DNA from: Pseudarthrobacter chlorophenolicus | Lineage (GTDB): Bacteria; Actinomycetota; Actinomycetes; Actinomycetales; Micrococcaceae | NCBI RefSeq assembly: GCF_000962805.1 | Contig: NZ_JZTW01000006.1 | Coordinates: forward strand, 168,981-232,980 | Reading direction: 5' to 3' | DNA: 64,000 nt | Shown: piece after piece, positions 7,404-16,279 of the stretch | Position numbering within the stretch: the first letter of the stretch is position 1 | How the letters are laid out: every line of letters starts with the position of its first letter | The notes under the pieces: model-generated | Told to the model about the DNA's origin: nothing | The model's input: the letters and a program-made list of their open reading frames with translations, nothing else | Databases searched by the model: none | Made by a program: the position numbers and the translations under genes

Positions 7404-9578
7404 ATGAGCCAGAATGCAGTACCGCCCGTGGACACCACGGGTCCTGAGAAAGAAGAACGAAAGCCGCCCGCGAACGGCGGAAACACCAACCACAGCGCCG
7501 GCCCGGCGGCCAAAACCCGGGTCAACAAGACAGTCTTTTTGGGCTCCGCCACGGGAGTGGTGGCTATTGCCCTGTGGGCCATCGTGGCCAAGGACAACGC
7601 GGAGGCGGTCATCGGGGCCATGGTGGGCTGGGTGTCCACCAACATGGGCTGGTACTACTTCATGATCGTCACCGCGGTAGTTATTTTCGTCCTGGTGGCC
7701 GCCTTGTCCCGGGTAGGCAAGACGAAGCTCGGGCCGGACCACTCCAAACCACAGTTCGGCATGTTCACCTGGGCGGCGATGCTGTTTGCCGCCGGCATCG
7801 GCATCGACCTGATGTTCTTCTCCGTTTCTGAACCGGTCAGCCAGTACCTGGCCCCGCCGCAGGGCGAGGGCGGAACCGCGGAGGCCGCCCGCCAGGCCCT
7901 GGTGTGGACGCTGTTCCACTACGGCATCACAGGCTGGGCGCTGTATGCCCTTATGGGGCTCGCGCTGGGCTACTTCTCCTACCGGCACAACCTGCCGCTC
8001 AGCATCCGCTCCGCCCTCTACCCCATATTTGGCAAGAAAATAGAGGGGCCGGTGGGGCACGCGGTGGACATCGCGGCGCTCCTTGGCACCATCTTCGGGA
8101 TCGCCACTTCGCTGGGCATCGGCGTCGTCCAGCTCAACTACGGGCTGAACTTCATGTTCGGCATTCCGGAGAACCTGGCCGTGCAGATCGGCCTGATCGT
8201 CCTGTCCGTGGTGATGGCCACCGTGTCCGTGGTCTCGGGCGTCGAGAAGGGCATCCGTCGGCTCTCCGAACTCAACGTGATCCTGGCCGTAGCCCTGATG
8301 CTTTTCGTCCTGGCCACCGGTAAGACCAGCTTCCTGCTGGACGGGATCGCCCAGAACATCGGCGACGTCATGAGCCGGTTCCCCGCCATGACCCTGGATA
8401 CCTTCGCCTATGACCGGCCCACGGACTGGATGAACGCCTGGACCCTGTTCTTCTGGGCCTGGTGGATTGCCTGGGCGCCGTTCGTCGGGCTGTTCCTGGC
8501 CCGCATTTCCCGCGGCCGCACCATCCGCCAGTTCGTCCTGGGCACCATGACCGTGCCCTTCATCTTCATCGTGCTGTGGATCTCCATCTTCGGAAACTCC
8601 AGCCTTGACCTGATCATGAACGGCAATGCGGCGTTCGGCGAGGCGGCCATGAGCCACCCGGAACGCGGCTTCTACAGCCTGCTGGAACAGTTCCCCGCCG
8701 TACCCGTCACCGCCGCAGTGGCCACGTTCACCGGGTTGCTCTTCTACGTGACCTCGGCCGATTCCGGCGCCCTGGTGATGTCCAACTTCACCTCACACCT
8801 CAAGGACGCCGATTCCGACGGCCCCGAGTGGATGCGCGTCTTCTGGGCCGTGGCCACCGGCCTGCTGACCCTGGCCATGCTGACGGTGGGCGGCGTACCC
8901 ACCCTGCAGAACGCCACCATCATCATGGGACTGCCGCTCTCGCTGCTGCTGGTACTGATCATGCTGGGGCTCTACAAGGCGCTGCGGGTGGAGAACTCAC
9001 TCAATGACAGCTACCGCGCCAGCCTGCCCGGCATCATCACCGGAAGGTCCCTGGACCAGCGCGGCGGACGGACCTGGCGGCAGCGGCTCACCCGCGCCAT
9101 GAGCTACCCGGGCCGCAAACAGACAACCCGCTTTGCCGAAACCGTGGCGCTGCCGGCGCTGAAGGACGTCGAGGCGGAGCTCAAGTCCCAGGGCGCCGAG
9201 ACGTCGCTGACGGTAGCCACGGTGGAGCCCTGCGGCATCCAGAGCATCGACCTGCAACTGGCAATGGGGGAAGAGCGGGCGTTCAAGTACCAGATATACC
9301 CGGTCCAGTACGAGACACCCAGCTACGCCACCCGACGCGCCGATCCGGAAGACCGCTACTACCGGATGGAGGTGTTCTCGCAGGAAGGCAGCCACGGCTA
9401 CGACCTCATGGGATACACCCGGGAACAGGTCATCACCGATGTCCTGGACCACTACGAGCAGCACCTTGAATTCCTGCACCTGAACCGTGCAGCACCTGGA
9501 AATACCGTCCTGGTCGAGGACCAGGTGGCTAAAGACAATTGGGAATCAGATTTCGACATGCAGGAGGAAACGAAATGA
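7404..9578 (+). CDS. betT: BCCT-family choline transporter (BetT type)
   Basis: A 724-residue secondary transporter of the betaine/choline/carnitine family. Twelve membrane segments follow a polar N-terminus. The helix-3 motif reads GIGIDLMFFSVSEP; the Asp replaces the Gly found in Na+-coupled betaine carriers such as BetP and is characteristic of proton-coupled choline carriers of the BetT group. The signature WTLFFWAWWIAWAPFVGLFLARISRGRTIRQF region is intact. A cytoplasmic C-terminal domain of about 190 residues, typical of BetT, probably senses osmotic state. The reading frame is open upstream, but ATG 7404 has the ribosome binding site. Its stop overlaps the betB start (ATGA at 9575-9578), so uptake and oxidation of choline are cotranslated. 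Confidence 0.92.
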   Translation: MSQNAVPPVDTTGPEKEERKPPANGGNTNHSAGPAAKTRVNKTVFLGSATGVVAIALWAIVAKDNAEAVIGAMVGWVSTNMGWYYFMIVTAVVIFVLVAALSRVGKTKLGPDHSKPQFGMFTWAAMLFAAGIGIDLMFFSVSEPVSQYLAPPQGEGGTAEAARQALVWTLFHYGITGWALYALMGLALGYFSYRHNLPLSIRSALYPIFGKKIEGPVGHAVDIAALLGTIFGIATSLGIGVVQLNYGLNFMFGIPENLAVQIGLIVLSVVMATVSVVSGVEKGIRRLSELNVILAVALMLFVLATGKTSFLLDGIAQNIGDVMSRFPAMTLDTFAYDRPTDWMNAWTLFFWAWWIAWAPFVGLFLARISRGRTIRQFVLGTMTVPFIFIVLWISIFGNSSLDLIMNGNAAFGEAAMSHPERGFYSLLEQFPAVPVTAAVATFTGLLFYVTSADSGALVMSNFTSHLKDADSDGPEWMRVFWAVATGLLTLAMLTVGGVPTLQNATIIMGLPLSLLLVLIMLGLYKALRVENSLNDSYRASLPGIITGRSLDQRGGRTWRQRLTRAMSYPGRKQTTRFAETVALPALKDVEAELKSQGAETSLTVATVEPCGIQSIDLQLAMGEERAFKYQIYPVQYETPSYATRRADPEDRYYRMEVFSQEGSHGYDLMGYTREQVITDVLDHYEQHLEFLHLNRAAPGNTVLVEDQVAKDNWESDFDMQEETK

Positions 9579-11074
9579 GCGCCTCAACGCTATTCATCGG
9601 CGGCACGTGGACCGGAGCGTCCGACGGCGGCACACGGGACATTCACTGCCCGGCGGACGGCGAGCTGGTGGGCACCGTCGCCGAGGGGACGGCTGACGAC
9701 GCCGGCCGGGCGGTGCTGGCCGCACGCGCTGCCTTCGAAGGCGGCGAGTGGTCCGGGAAGTCTCCGCTGGAGCGCGGCTCTTTCCTGCTCAAGGTGGCCG
9801 CCCGGCTGCGCGACCGCAAGGCCGAGTTTGCCCGCGCCGAAACGCTGGACACGGGCAAGCGCCTGGTGGAAAGCGAGATCGATATGGACGACATCGCCAA
9901 CTGCTTCGAATACTTCGGCAAGCTGGCCGGGCAGGAATCCGGCCGCCTGGTGGATGCCGGCAGCCCCACGGTGGTCAGCCGCATCGAGTACGAGCCGGTG
10001 GGCGTCTGCTCCCTGATCGCGCCCTGGAACTACCCGCTGCTGCAGGCGGCGTGGAAGATCGCCCCGGCGCTGGCGGCCGGCTGCAGCTTCGTCCTCAAGC
10101 CCAGCGAACTGACGCCGCACACGTCCATCCTGATGATGGAAGTCCTCCAGGAGCTGGGACTGCCCGACGGCGTGGCCAACCTGGTCCTGGGCGACGGTAA
10201 AACCGTGGGCTCCGTCCTTTCCAGCCACGCGGACGTGGATCTGGTTTCCTTCACCGGCGGACTCGAAACCGGCAAGGTGATTGCTGCCTCGGCGGCCGGC
10301 TCGGTCAAGAAGGTTGCCCTGGAACTGGGCGGCAAGAACCCCAACATCGTCTTCGCGGACGCTGATTTCGACGCCGCCCTGGACAACGCCCTCAACGCGG
10401 CGTTCGTCCACTCCGGCCAGGTCTGCTCCGCAGGCGCCCGCCTGATCGTGGAGGAAACCATTGCGGAGAAGTTCGTCGACGAGCTGGTGCGCCGTGCAGG
10501 CCAGATCCGCCTGGGCGGCCCGTTCGACCCCGACGCCGAAACCGGCCCGCTGATTTCCGCAGCCCACCGCGACAAGGTCACCGCCTACGTGGACAAGGGC
10601 GTCGCAGAGGGCGCCCGCCTGCGCTGCGGCGGCGCCTGGGGAACAGGGGACCTGGAAAAGGGCTTCTACTACCTGCCCACCGTCCTGGACCAGGTCACCA
10701 GCGGAATGTCCGTCCTGGTGGACGAGGCATTCGGGCCCGTGGTGACGGTGGAAACCTTCACCAGCGAGGGCGAGGCCGTGAAGCTCGGCAACGACACCCA
10801 CTACGGCCTGGCCGGGGCTGTCTGGTCACAGGACGCCGGTAAATCCCAGCGGGTGGCCCGGGCCCTCCGCCACGGCACCATCTGGATCAACGATTTCCAC
10901 CCCTACCTGCCGCAGGCGGAATGGGGCGGCTTCGGGCAGTCCGGCGTCGGCCGTGAACTGGGCCCCACCGGCCTGGCCGAGTACCAGGAAGCCAAGCACG
11001 TCTACCAGAACATCGATCCGCAGGTCACCGGCTGGTTCGCGGACCACGCCGCCGCACCCGCAGGGAGGAACTGA
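9575..11074 (+). CDS. betB: Betaine-aldehyde dehydrogenase
   Basis: A 499-residue NAD(P)-dependent aldehyde dehydrogenase that oxidises betaine aldehyde to glycine betaine. It shows the family's catalytic Glu in ALELGGKNPNI (E250) and the nucleophile in SGQVCSAGARL (C284), plus the cofactor-binding FTGGLETGK. The start ATG overlaps the betT stop by 4 nt and is preceded by AGGAGG. betA follows after 2 nt. The neighbours fix the substrate better than the sequence alone would. No betI-type repressor is encoded next to the operon. Confidence 0.92.
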   Translation: MSASTLFIGGTWTGASDGGTRDIHCPADGELVGTVAEGTADDAGRAVLAARAAFEGGEWSGKSPLERGSFLLKVAARLRDRKAEFARAETLDTGKRLVESEIDMDDIANCFEYFGKLAGQESGRLVDAGSPTVVSRIEYEPVGVCSLIAPWNYPLLQAAWKIAPALAAGCSFVLKPSELTPHTSILMMEVLQELGLPDGVANLVLGDGKTVGSVLSSHADVDLVSFTGGLETGKVIAASAAGSVKKVALELGGKNPNIVFADADFDAALDNALNAAFVHSGQVCSAGARLIVEETIAEKFVDELVRRAGQIRLGGPFDPDAETGPLISAAHRDKVTAYVDKGVAEGARLRCGGAWGTGDLEKGFYYLPTVLDQVTSGMSVLVDEAFGPVVTVETFTSEGEAVKLGNDTHYGLAGAVWSQDAGKSQRVARALRHGTIWINDFHPYLPQAEWGGFGQSGVGRELGPTGLAEYQEAKHVYQNIDPQVTGWFADHAAAPAGRN

Positions 11075-11076
11075 TT

Positions 11077-12660
11077 ATGAGCGCAGCAGCAAAAACAGAC
11101 TTCGACTACATCGTGATCGGCGGCGGCTCCGCCGGAGCGGCAGTGGCTTCCCGCCTCAGCGAAGATCCCTCGCTGGAAGTTGCCCTGGTGGAAGCCGGCC
11201 CGGACGACCGGGACCTGCCCGAGATCCTGCAGCTGGACCGCTGGATGGAGCTGCTGGAATCCGGCTACGACTGGGACTACCCCATCGAAGAGCAGGAGAA
11301 CGGCAACTCCTTCATGCGCCATGCCCGCGCCAAGGTGATGGGCGGCTGCTCCAGCCACAACTCCTGCATCGCCTTCTGGGCGCCCCGCGAGGACATTGAC
11401 GAGTGGGAGCAGAAGTTCGGCGCCACCGGCTGGACCTCGGACCTGGCCTACCGCCTGTACAAGCAGCTGGAAACCAATGAGGACGCCGGTCCGGACGCAC
11501 CGCACCACGGCGACTCCGGACCGGTGCACCTGATGAACGTCCCGGCGTCGGACCCCACGGGCCGGGCCATGCTGGAAGCCTGCGAACAGGCCGGAATTCC
11601 CAAGGCGCACTTCAACACCGGCGACACGGTGATCAACGGTGCCGGCTTCTTCCAGATCAACCGCCGCGCGGACGGCACCAGGTCCTCCAGCTCGGTGTCC
11701 TACATCCACCCCATCATGGACCGGAAGAACTTCACCCTGCTGACCGGCCTGCGCGCGAAGGAACTTACGTTCGACGACGCCAACCGCTGCACCGGGGTGG
11801 CCGTGGTGGACAACGCCTTCGCCAAGACCCACCAGCTCACCGCCCGTGCCGAGGTGGTGGTGTCCACCGGCGCCATCGATTCGCCCAAGCTGCTGATGCT
11901 CTCCGGCATCGGCCCGGCGGCGCAGCTGGAGGAATTCGGCATCCCAGTCCGGGTGGATTCACCGGGCGTGGGCGAGCACCTGCAGGACCACCCCGAGGGC
12001 GTCATCCAGTGGGAGGCCAAGCAGCCCATGACGCAGACGTCCACCCAGTGGTGGGAGGCCGGCATCTTCACCACCACCGAGGACGGCCTGGACCGCCCTG
12101 ACCTGATGTTCCACTACGGGTCCGTACCGTTCGACATGCACACCCTGCGCCGGGGCTTCCCCACCACGGAGAACGGCTTCTGCCTCACGCCCAACGTGAC
12201 GCACGCCCGCAGCCGGGGGACAGTGAAGCTGCGCAGCAAGGACTTCCGCGACAAGCCCAAGGTGGACCCCCGCTACTTCACCGATCCCGAAGGGCACGAT
12301 ATGCGCGTGATGGTGGCCGGCATCCGGAAAGCCCGTGAGATCGCAGCCCAGCCTGCGCTGTCCGAGTGGGTGGGAACCGAGCTGTACCCGGGGGCCGATA
12401 TCCAGAGCGACGAGCAGATCACCGAGTACATCCGCCAGACCCACAACACCGTCTACCACCCGGCGGGGACGGTCCGGATGGGTGCAACAGGGGACCGGAT
12501 GTCGCCGCTGGATCCTGAACTGCGGGTCAAGGGCGTCACAGGCCTCCGCGTGGCGGACGCGTCCGTCATGCCGGAGCTGACCACCGTCAACCCGAACATC
12601 ACCACCATGATGATCGGCGAACGGTGCGCCGAACTGGTCCGGGCGGACCGCACAGCCTGA
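11077..12660 (+). CDS. betA: Choline dehydrogenase (GMC oxidoreductase)
   Basis: A 527-residue flavoprotein that oxidises choline to betaine aldehyde. The N-terminal FAD-binding motif is YIVIGGGSAGAAVASRL (residues about 9-25), the second GMC signature appears as VVVSTGAIDSPKLLMLSGIG, and the C-terminal active-site region has HNTVYHPAGTVRMG with the catalytic His and a later Asn in TVNPNITTMM. Length matches family members. It is the third gene of betT-betB-betA with GGGAGGA before the ATG. The operon ends at a large palindrome facing a convergent kinase gene. Confidence 0.92.
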   Translation: MSAAAKTDFDYIVIGGGSAGAAVASRLSEDPSLEVALVEAGPDDRDLPEILQLDRWMELLESGYDWDYPIEEQENGNSFMRHARAKVMGGCSSHNSCIAFWAPREDIDEWEQKFGATGWTSDLAYRLYKQLETNEDAGPDAPHHGDSGPVHLMNVPASDPTGRAMLEACEQAGIPKAHFNTGDTVINGAGFFQINRRADGTRSSSSVSYIHPIMDRKNFTLLTGLRAKELTFDDANRCTGVAVVDNAFAKTHQLTARAEVVVSTGAIDSPKLLMLSGIGPAAQLEEFGIPVRVDSPGVGEHLQDHPEGVIQWEAKQPMTQTSTQWWEAGIFTTTEDGLDRPDLMFHYGSVPFDMHTLRRGFPTTENGFCLTPNVTHARSRGTVKLRSKDFRDKPKVDPRYFTDPEGHDMRVMVAGIRKAREIAAQPALSEWVGTELYPGADIQSDEQITEYIRQTHNTVYHPAGTVRMGATGDRMSPLDPELRVKGVTGLRVADASVMPELTTVNPNITTMMIGERCAELVRADRTA

Positions 12661-12667
12661 CCCTCAG

Positions 12668-12763
12668 CTGAAACTCCCCACCTTTGGCGGTGGGGGGATG
12701 GCACGTACGACGGCGTGTTCCCGGGACACGCCGTCGTCACGCCGCAAAGGTGGGGAAACTCAG
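12668..12763. repeat. Nested palindrome (element C) at a convergent junction
   Basis: An outer inverted repeat CCCCACCTTTG (12676-12686) / CAAAGGTGGGG (12745-12755) encloses an inner perfect 12-bp stem ACGACGGCGTGT (12707-12718) / ACACGCCGTCGT (12726-12737) with a 7-nt loop. The ends read CTGA and TCAG. It lies between betA and the convergent kinase gene and probably terminates both transcripts. Its outer arms end in AAACTC like element A. Confidence 0.75.
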
Positions 12764-12801
12764 CGGGCACTGCCCGGCTGTCCGCGTGGAGACGGGGCCG
12801 G

Positions 12802-13428
12802 TCAGAGCCAGGGAATGATGCTGCTGGCATCGTGGCGGGTGGACCGGATCAGGGCCGCATTGGCCTCGTCCGGCCCGTTGGCCCACGCGTCAGCGGCGTC
12901 GGGCGCCATCCCGAATGAGACGTGCCGGGCCACCAGCCGGCTGATCCGCAGCTCGTGGGGCGTCTCCAGGAACCACACCTCGTCGAGTTGCGCCCGGATC
13001 TCCTTCCACGGCTCCTGATCGGCCAGCAGGTAGTTGCCCTCAGTGATCACCAGCGGAACGTCGGCCGGCACAGCGATCGACGCCGCCACCGGCTCGTCCA
13101 GGGTGCGCCGGAATTCCGGGGCGTAAACCACTGCCTCATCCCGTGCCGCCAGGCGGCGGAGCAGCGAAAGGTACCCGCCGGCGTCGAACGTGTCCATGGC
13201 GCCTTTCCGATCCCGCAGCGGTGTGCCGTCGATGATGGCGTTCCCCAGGTGGAAGCCGTCCATGGGCACCACCACTGCCGTTCCGGCGCCGAACTCCTCC
13301 TGGAGCCGGGCGGCAAGGGTGGATTTTCCGGAACCGGGCGCCCCGGCGATGCCCAGGATGGTGCGGGTTCCCGGGTCCAGCCGGCGCCGGAGCGCGTCAA
13401 CAGCTTGGTCGAGCTCAGGGGAGTCCAT
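12802..13428 (-). CDS. Nucleoside/nucleotide kinase family protein (P-loop)
   Basis: A 208-residue P-loop NTPase with Walker A GIAGAPGSGKSTLA (about residues 26-39), a substrate-loop strand VVVPMDGFHLGN and VITEGNYLLAD. This layout is that of the uridine kinase/phosphoribulokinase/pantothenate kinase group, in particular the small bacterial YggC-like kinases. The phosphorylated substrate cannot be told from sequence; a sugar or nucleoside is the usual guess. The C-terminal part carries Arg residues (RISRLVARH) expected in the lid. It is transcribed towards betA and followed by the coupled SMR genes on the same strand. Confidence 0.8.
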   Translation of the reverse strand: MDSPELDQAVDALRRRLDPGTRTILGIAGAPGSGKSTLAARLQEEFGAGTAVVVPMDGFHLGNAIIDGTPLRDRKGAMDTFDAGGYLSLLRRLAARDEAVVYAPEFRRTLDEPVAASIAVPADVPLVITEGNYLLADQEPWKEIRAQLDEVWFLETPHELRISRLVARHVSFGMAPDAADAWANGPDEANAALIRSTRHDASSIIPWL

Positions 13429-13462
13429 GGCAAAAGCCTAAAGGCTGTGGCCAGGCAGCACG

Positions 13463-13840
13463 TCAGGTGTTGGCGGGTTCGGATGGCGCGGGCGCCGGCT
13501 GTGTCTTCCCGGTGGGCAGTGCCTTCAGTCCGGCTGCGCAGCCGACGATTCCGGCAATGAATAGCAGCTTCAGCACGCTGAAGGGTTCAACGCCGGTGGC
13601 CATCGCCCAGCCAACTGTCAGGGCGGCCCCGATGCCCACCCAGATGGCGTACGCGGTGCCCAGCGGGATGGACCGGATGGCCAGGCCCAGGCCCAGCATG
13701 CTGAGCGTGGCGGTGACCAGGAAGACCACCGTGGGCAGCGGTTTGCTGAAACCGTCGGACAGGCCGAGGGCGGTGGCCCAGACTGCTTCGAGGACGGCTG
13801 AGGCCAGGAGCACCAGCCACGGAGCTGAACGCTTCAACAT
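13463..13840 (-). CDS. SMR guanidinium exporter, second subunit
   Basis: A 125-residue four-helix small multidrug resistance protein. The first helix has SAVLEAVWATALG: the membrane Glu followed by VWA is the Gdx (SugE-type) signature, unlike the AEVIGT of EmrE. The start ATG (13838-13840) overlaps the stop of the partner gene by 4 nt, so the two chains are made together and probably form an antiparallel heterodimer. The C-terminal tail is Pro/Ala rich. A guanidine-III riboswitch heads the pair, which supports guanidinium export as the function. An in-frame upstream ATG would lie inside the partner gene and is unlikely. Confidence 0.88.
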   Translation of the reverse strand: MLKRSAPWLVLLASAVLEAVWATALGLSDGFSKPLPTVVFLVTATLSMLGLGLAIRSIPLGTAYAIWVGIGAALTVGWAMATGVEPFSVLKLLFIAGIVGCAAGLKALPTGKTQPAPAPSEPANT

Positions 13841-14163
13841 CACGCCACCACCTTCAGGCCAACCACGCACGCGGCGATGCCGGTCAGCAGGAGCAGCCGC
13901 GCCGCCGTCGGGCGTTCAACCTTGCTGGCCATCGCGTAAGCGGATGTCAGGACCACGCCGACGCCCACCCACACCGCGTAGGCGGTGCCGGTGGGGATGG
14001 TTTGCATGGCAAGGGCCAGGCCGCCGGTGCTGGCGGCGACGGAGACTAAAAAGAGTATGGAGGGGGCGATGCGGCGTTTGCCGGATGCCTGCGCTGCGCG
14101 GTGCAGGGCGGCGGCCCAGACTGCTTCGAGCGCCCCGGAGAGAACCAGGATTAACCACGACAT
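13840..14163 (-). CDS. SMR guanidinium exporter, first subunit
   Basis: A 107-residue small multidrug resistance protein with four predicted helices. SGALEAVWAAAL carries the essential membrane Glu in the Gdx context. The sequence IPTGTAYAVWVGVGVVLT matches the family's helix 3. Proton-coupled export of guanidinium is the inferred activity. ATG 14163 is preceded by AAGGAT, which directly follows the riboswitch on the transcript; the longer reading frame upstream would run through the riboswitch and is rejected. Paired SMR genes of this kind usually work as heterodimers. Confidence 0.88.
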   Translation of the reverse strand: MSWLILVLSGALEAVWAAALHRAAQASGKRRIAPSILFLVSVAASTGGLALAMQTIPTGTAYAVWVGVGVVLTSAYAMASKVERPTAARLLLLTGIAACVVGLKVVA

Positions 14164-14175
14164 GACAGATCCTTT

Positions 14176-14216
14176 GGCCAGTCTTGTCGCGTGCCGGGTA
14201 CTGAACCGTCGTCCGG
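14176..14216 (-). ncRNA. Guanidine-III riboswitch (ykkC-III)
   Basis: On the minus strand the 41-nt segment shows the three conserved blocks of the guanidine-III class in order and spacing: CCGGACGA, UACCCGG and GACAAGAC. The two CCGG ends can pair (P1). The loop ...CAGU (plus 14200-14207) can pair with ACUG just after GACAAG (plus 14176-14182), forming the expected pseudoknot. The Shine-Dalgarno AAGGAT begins only 1-2 nt after the pseudoknot, so ligand binding would act on ribosome access. The blocks are compared with the class as I remember it; a covariance search would confirm. Confidence 0.85.
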
Positions 14217-14351
14217 AGGCTCGGGTGCGGAGCCTTGGTTTCCAACATAGCAACGCCCGACGCCGGCTGGCCAGCCTTGGTGCCCAAGGTCACCACACGG
14301 TTTGCGGAGCCAGAGTGCGCCGCCTGCGGCTTCCGGTGCGTTGGCGTCGCG

Positions 14352-14942
14352 TCAGTCCGCTGCGGGATCGATGGACACCACGGCCAGGAACCCGCGGCCG
14401 GTAACCTCCGGCGTGGCGTCATCGGATCCCACCACGGCGTCGTAGCGCGCAAGCTCGGCCGAGCCGCCGGCTCCGTCACCCACCGTGGCCTGCCCCTGCA
14501 AGAGGACGGCGACCTGCCCGGCAAACACCGGGTGGGCGCGCTTCTTCGAAATTTCGATCACGGATGCGTAGCCCTTGAACGCGTCGGACCGGGTGATCAC
14601 ATTGAGGTTCCGGATATCTCCGGTGGGGAGCGCGGCAATAGTTGGGGCGCCGCCGTCGAACCGGAACGGCCGGTACTTCTCCACGGGACGTTCGGAGCCG
14701 TCCACGCTGAGCAGCAGCAGGTCGCCCTCCACCACAGTGAGCACACGCTCACAGCCCGGGAACGCTGAGAAGTCGCCGGCCTTGGTGACATCGGCGAGGC
14801 TGATCCGCCAGCCCCAACTGTCGGGCCGGCCTGCCGGGGCATCCGCCGGTTGGTCTGCCGGGCCGCTGAGGATTTCGCGCGTGGTGCCGCCGCCGTTGCG
14901 CCATGGTTTGGCCTTGAGTTCTGCGAAGCGGATGATCTGCAT
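14352..14942 (-). CDS. HutD/Ves family protein
   Basis: A 196-residue cupin-like protein of the HutD/Ves family. The family start IIRFAELKAKPWRNGGGTTREI is clear, followed by WRISLADVTKAGDFSAFPGCER and a C-terminal barrel. HutD is found in histidine-utilisation operons, where it may tune pathway output; no hut genes are seen here, so the role is unknown. It is transcribed in the same direction as the SMR genes but lies upstream of their riboswitch with a 188-nt gap, so it is probably a separate unit. Confidence 0.82.
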   Translation of the reverse strand: MQIIRFAELKAKPWRNGGGTTREILSGPADQPADAPAGRPDSWGWRISLADVTKAGDFSAFPGCERVLTVVEGDLLLLSVDGSERPVEKYRPFRFDGGAPTIAALPTGDIRNLNVITRSDAFKGYASVIEISKKRAHPVFAGQVAVLLQGQATVGDGAGGSAELARYDAVVGSDDATPEVTGRGFLAVVSIDPAAD

Positions 14943-15090
14943 CTGCCCAGCCTAGTTCTCGGCCAGGGGTGACCGGTCCCGCCATCCGGGCAGGTGCGGT
15001 GGGTTACGTGGGCACGCATCGCAGGTTGGACCCGTCCCTGTTACTCTCCTGCGGGGGGTCAACACGAAAACAGCCTGAAGGAGCCCGGGA

Positions 15091-15702
15091 ATGTTCGTCA
15101 AAGTGTGTGGTCTCAGCACGTCTGAATCCGTCCGTGAAGCGGTGGATGCCGGGGCGGATGCGGTGGGATTCGTCCTGACCGCCAGCCCGCGGGTGGTTTC
15201 ACCGGGCCAGGTCGCCACCTTGCTGGCGGACGTGCCGGCAACGGTTTCCCCCATCGCTGTTTTTCGCCATGAGCCTGTGGCCGACGCCATTGCCATTGCC
15301 CGCGCCGCGGGGCTGCAGTGGATCCAGCTGCACGGCGAGCGCACCCGCGCGGATGTTGCCACAGTGCACGACGCCGGCATGAAGCTGGTCAGGGCCGTCA
15401 CCGTTGGTGCCGGGCCGGATGAGTTGGAGGACTGGGGCGAAGACCTCCTCCTGATCGATGCCGCCGTGCCCGGCTCCGGTGAGAGCTGGGACTACGCGTC
15501 CATGGCGGATCTCCCGGTCCTGAAGGGCCGCCAGTGGTTGCTCGCCGGCGGGCTGGACGCAGCCAACGTCCGTGACGCTTCCGTGGCGGCCCACGCCTGG
15601 GGCGTGGACGTGTCCTCCGGCGTGGAGGCATCCCGCGGCGTCAAGGACCTGGCAAAGATCCGGTCCTTCGTGGGTGCGGCAAAGGCCGGCGCGAAAGTCT
15701 AG
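15091..15702 (+). CDS. trpF: Phosphoribosylanthranilate isomerase
   Basis: A 203-residue TIM-barrel enzyme of tryptophan synthesis. The catalytic Cys is in FVKVCGLS (C6) and the general acid Asp in LLLIDAAVPG; phosphate binding is suggested by GGLDAANV and GVDVSSGVE near the end. The usual GGTG before FDW is reduced to GSGESWDY. The gene stands alone, not with other trp genes, and AAGGAG precedes the ATG. Most actinobacteria lack trpF and use the bifunctional PriA, so a separate copy is notable; it may be a redundant or repurposed isomerase. Confidence 0.85.
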   Translation: MFVKVCGLSTSESVREAVDAGADAVGFVLTASPRVVSPGQVATLLADVPATVSPIAVFRHEPVADAIAIARAAGLQWIQLHGERTRADVATVHDAGMKLVRAVTVGAGPDELEDWGEDLLLIDAAVPGSGESWDYASMADLPVLKGRQWLLAGGLDAANVRDASVAAHAWGVDVSSGVEASRGVKDLAKIRSFVGAAKAGAKV

Positions 15703-15811
15703 GACTGCCCCCGTAAACCCTGTGTTCGGGCGTTGTCAGCCAGGCCATTTCAGGGTCCGCTCAGGGGGATCCCCCACGTTCCGGTTAGCAGTCCCGGTGG
15801 ACAATGGATGC

Positions 15812-16213
15812 ATGAAGACACTGCTCAACATCATTTGGCTGGTATTCGGCGGCTTCTGGCTGGCCCTGGGCTACTTCGCGGCCGGGGTGATCTGCTGCCT
15901 GCTCATCGTGACCATCCCGTGGGGCATCGCTTCGTTCCGGATTGCGTCCTACACGCTCTGGCCGTTTGGGCGCATGGTGGTGGACAAGCCCGGTGGCAAC
16001 GGTGTCTTCTCGCTGCTCGGTAACGTCATCTGGCTGCTGGTGGCCGGCATCTGGATTGCGGTGGGACACGTGGTGACCGCTTTCGCCATGGCCATCACCA
16101 TCATCGGCATCCCGCTGGCCATCGCCAATTTGAAGCTCATCCCCGTCTCGCTCATGCCGCTGGGCAAGCAGATAGTGCCCACCAGCACCCCCTTCGCGAG
16201 CACCTACCGCTAG
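15812..16213 (+). CDS. YccF domain inner-membrane protein
   Basis: A 133-residue protein with two copies of the YccF repeat, each a pair of hydrophobic helices with a Pro-Trp-Gly type motif: ...IVTIPWGIASFRIASYTLWPFG near residue 35 and ...IIGIPLAIANLKLIPVSLMPLG near 100. Four membrane segments are predicted. The function of the family is unknown. ATG 15812 starts the first hydrophobic segment; the reading frame upstream runs through trpF on another frame and is not used. Confidence 0.82.
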   Translation: MKTLLNIIWLVFGGFWLALGYFAAGVICCLLIVTIPWGIASFRIASYTLWPFGRMVVDKPGGNGVFSLLGNVIWLLVAGIWIAVGHVVTAFAMAITIIGIPLAIANLKLIPVSLMPLGKQIVPTSTPFASTYR

Positions 16214-16279
16214 TACCGGGGCGGGCAGTGAGGCTGGGCCCGCTAGACTCGCATGCACACCATAGGTTGGGGGACCAGG

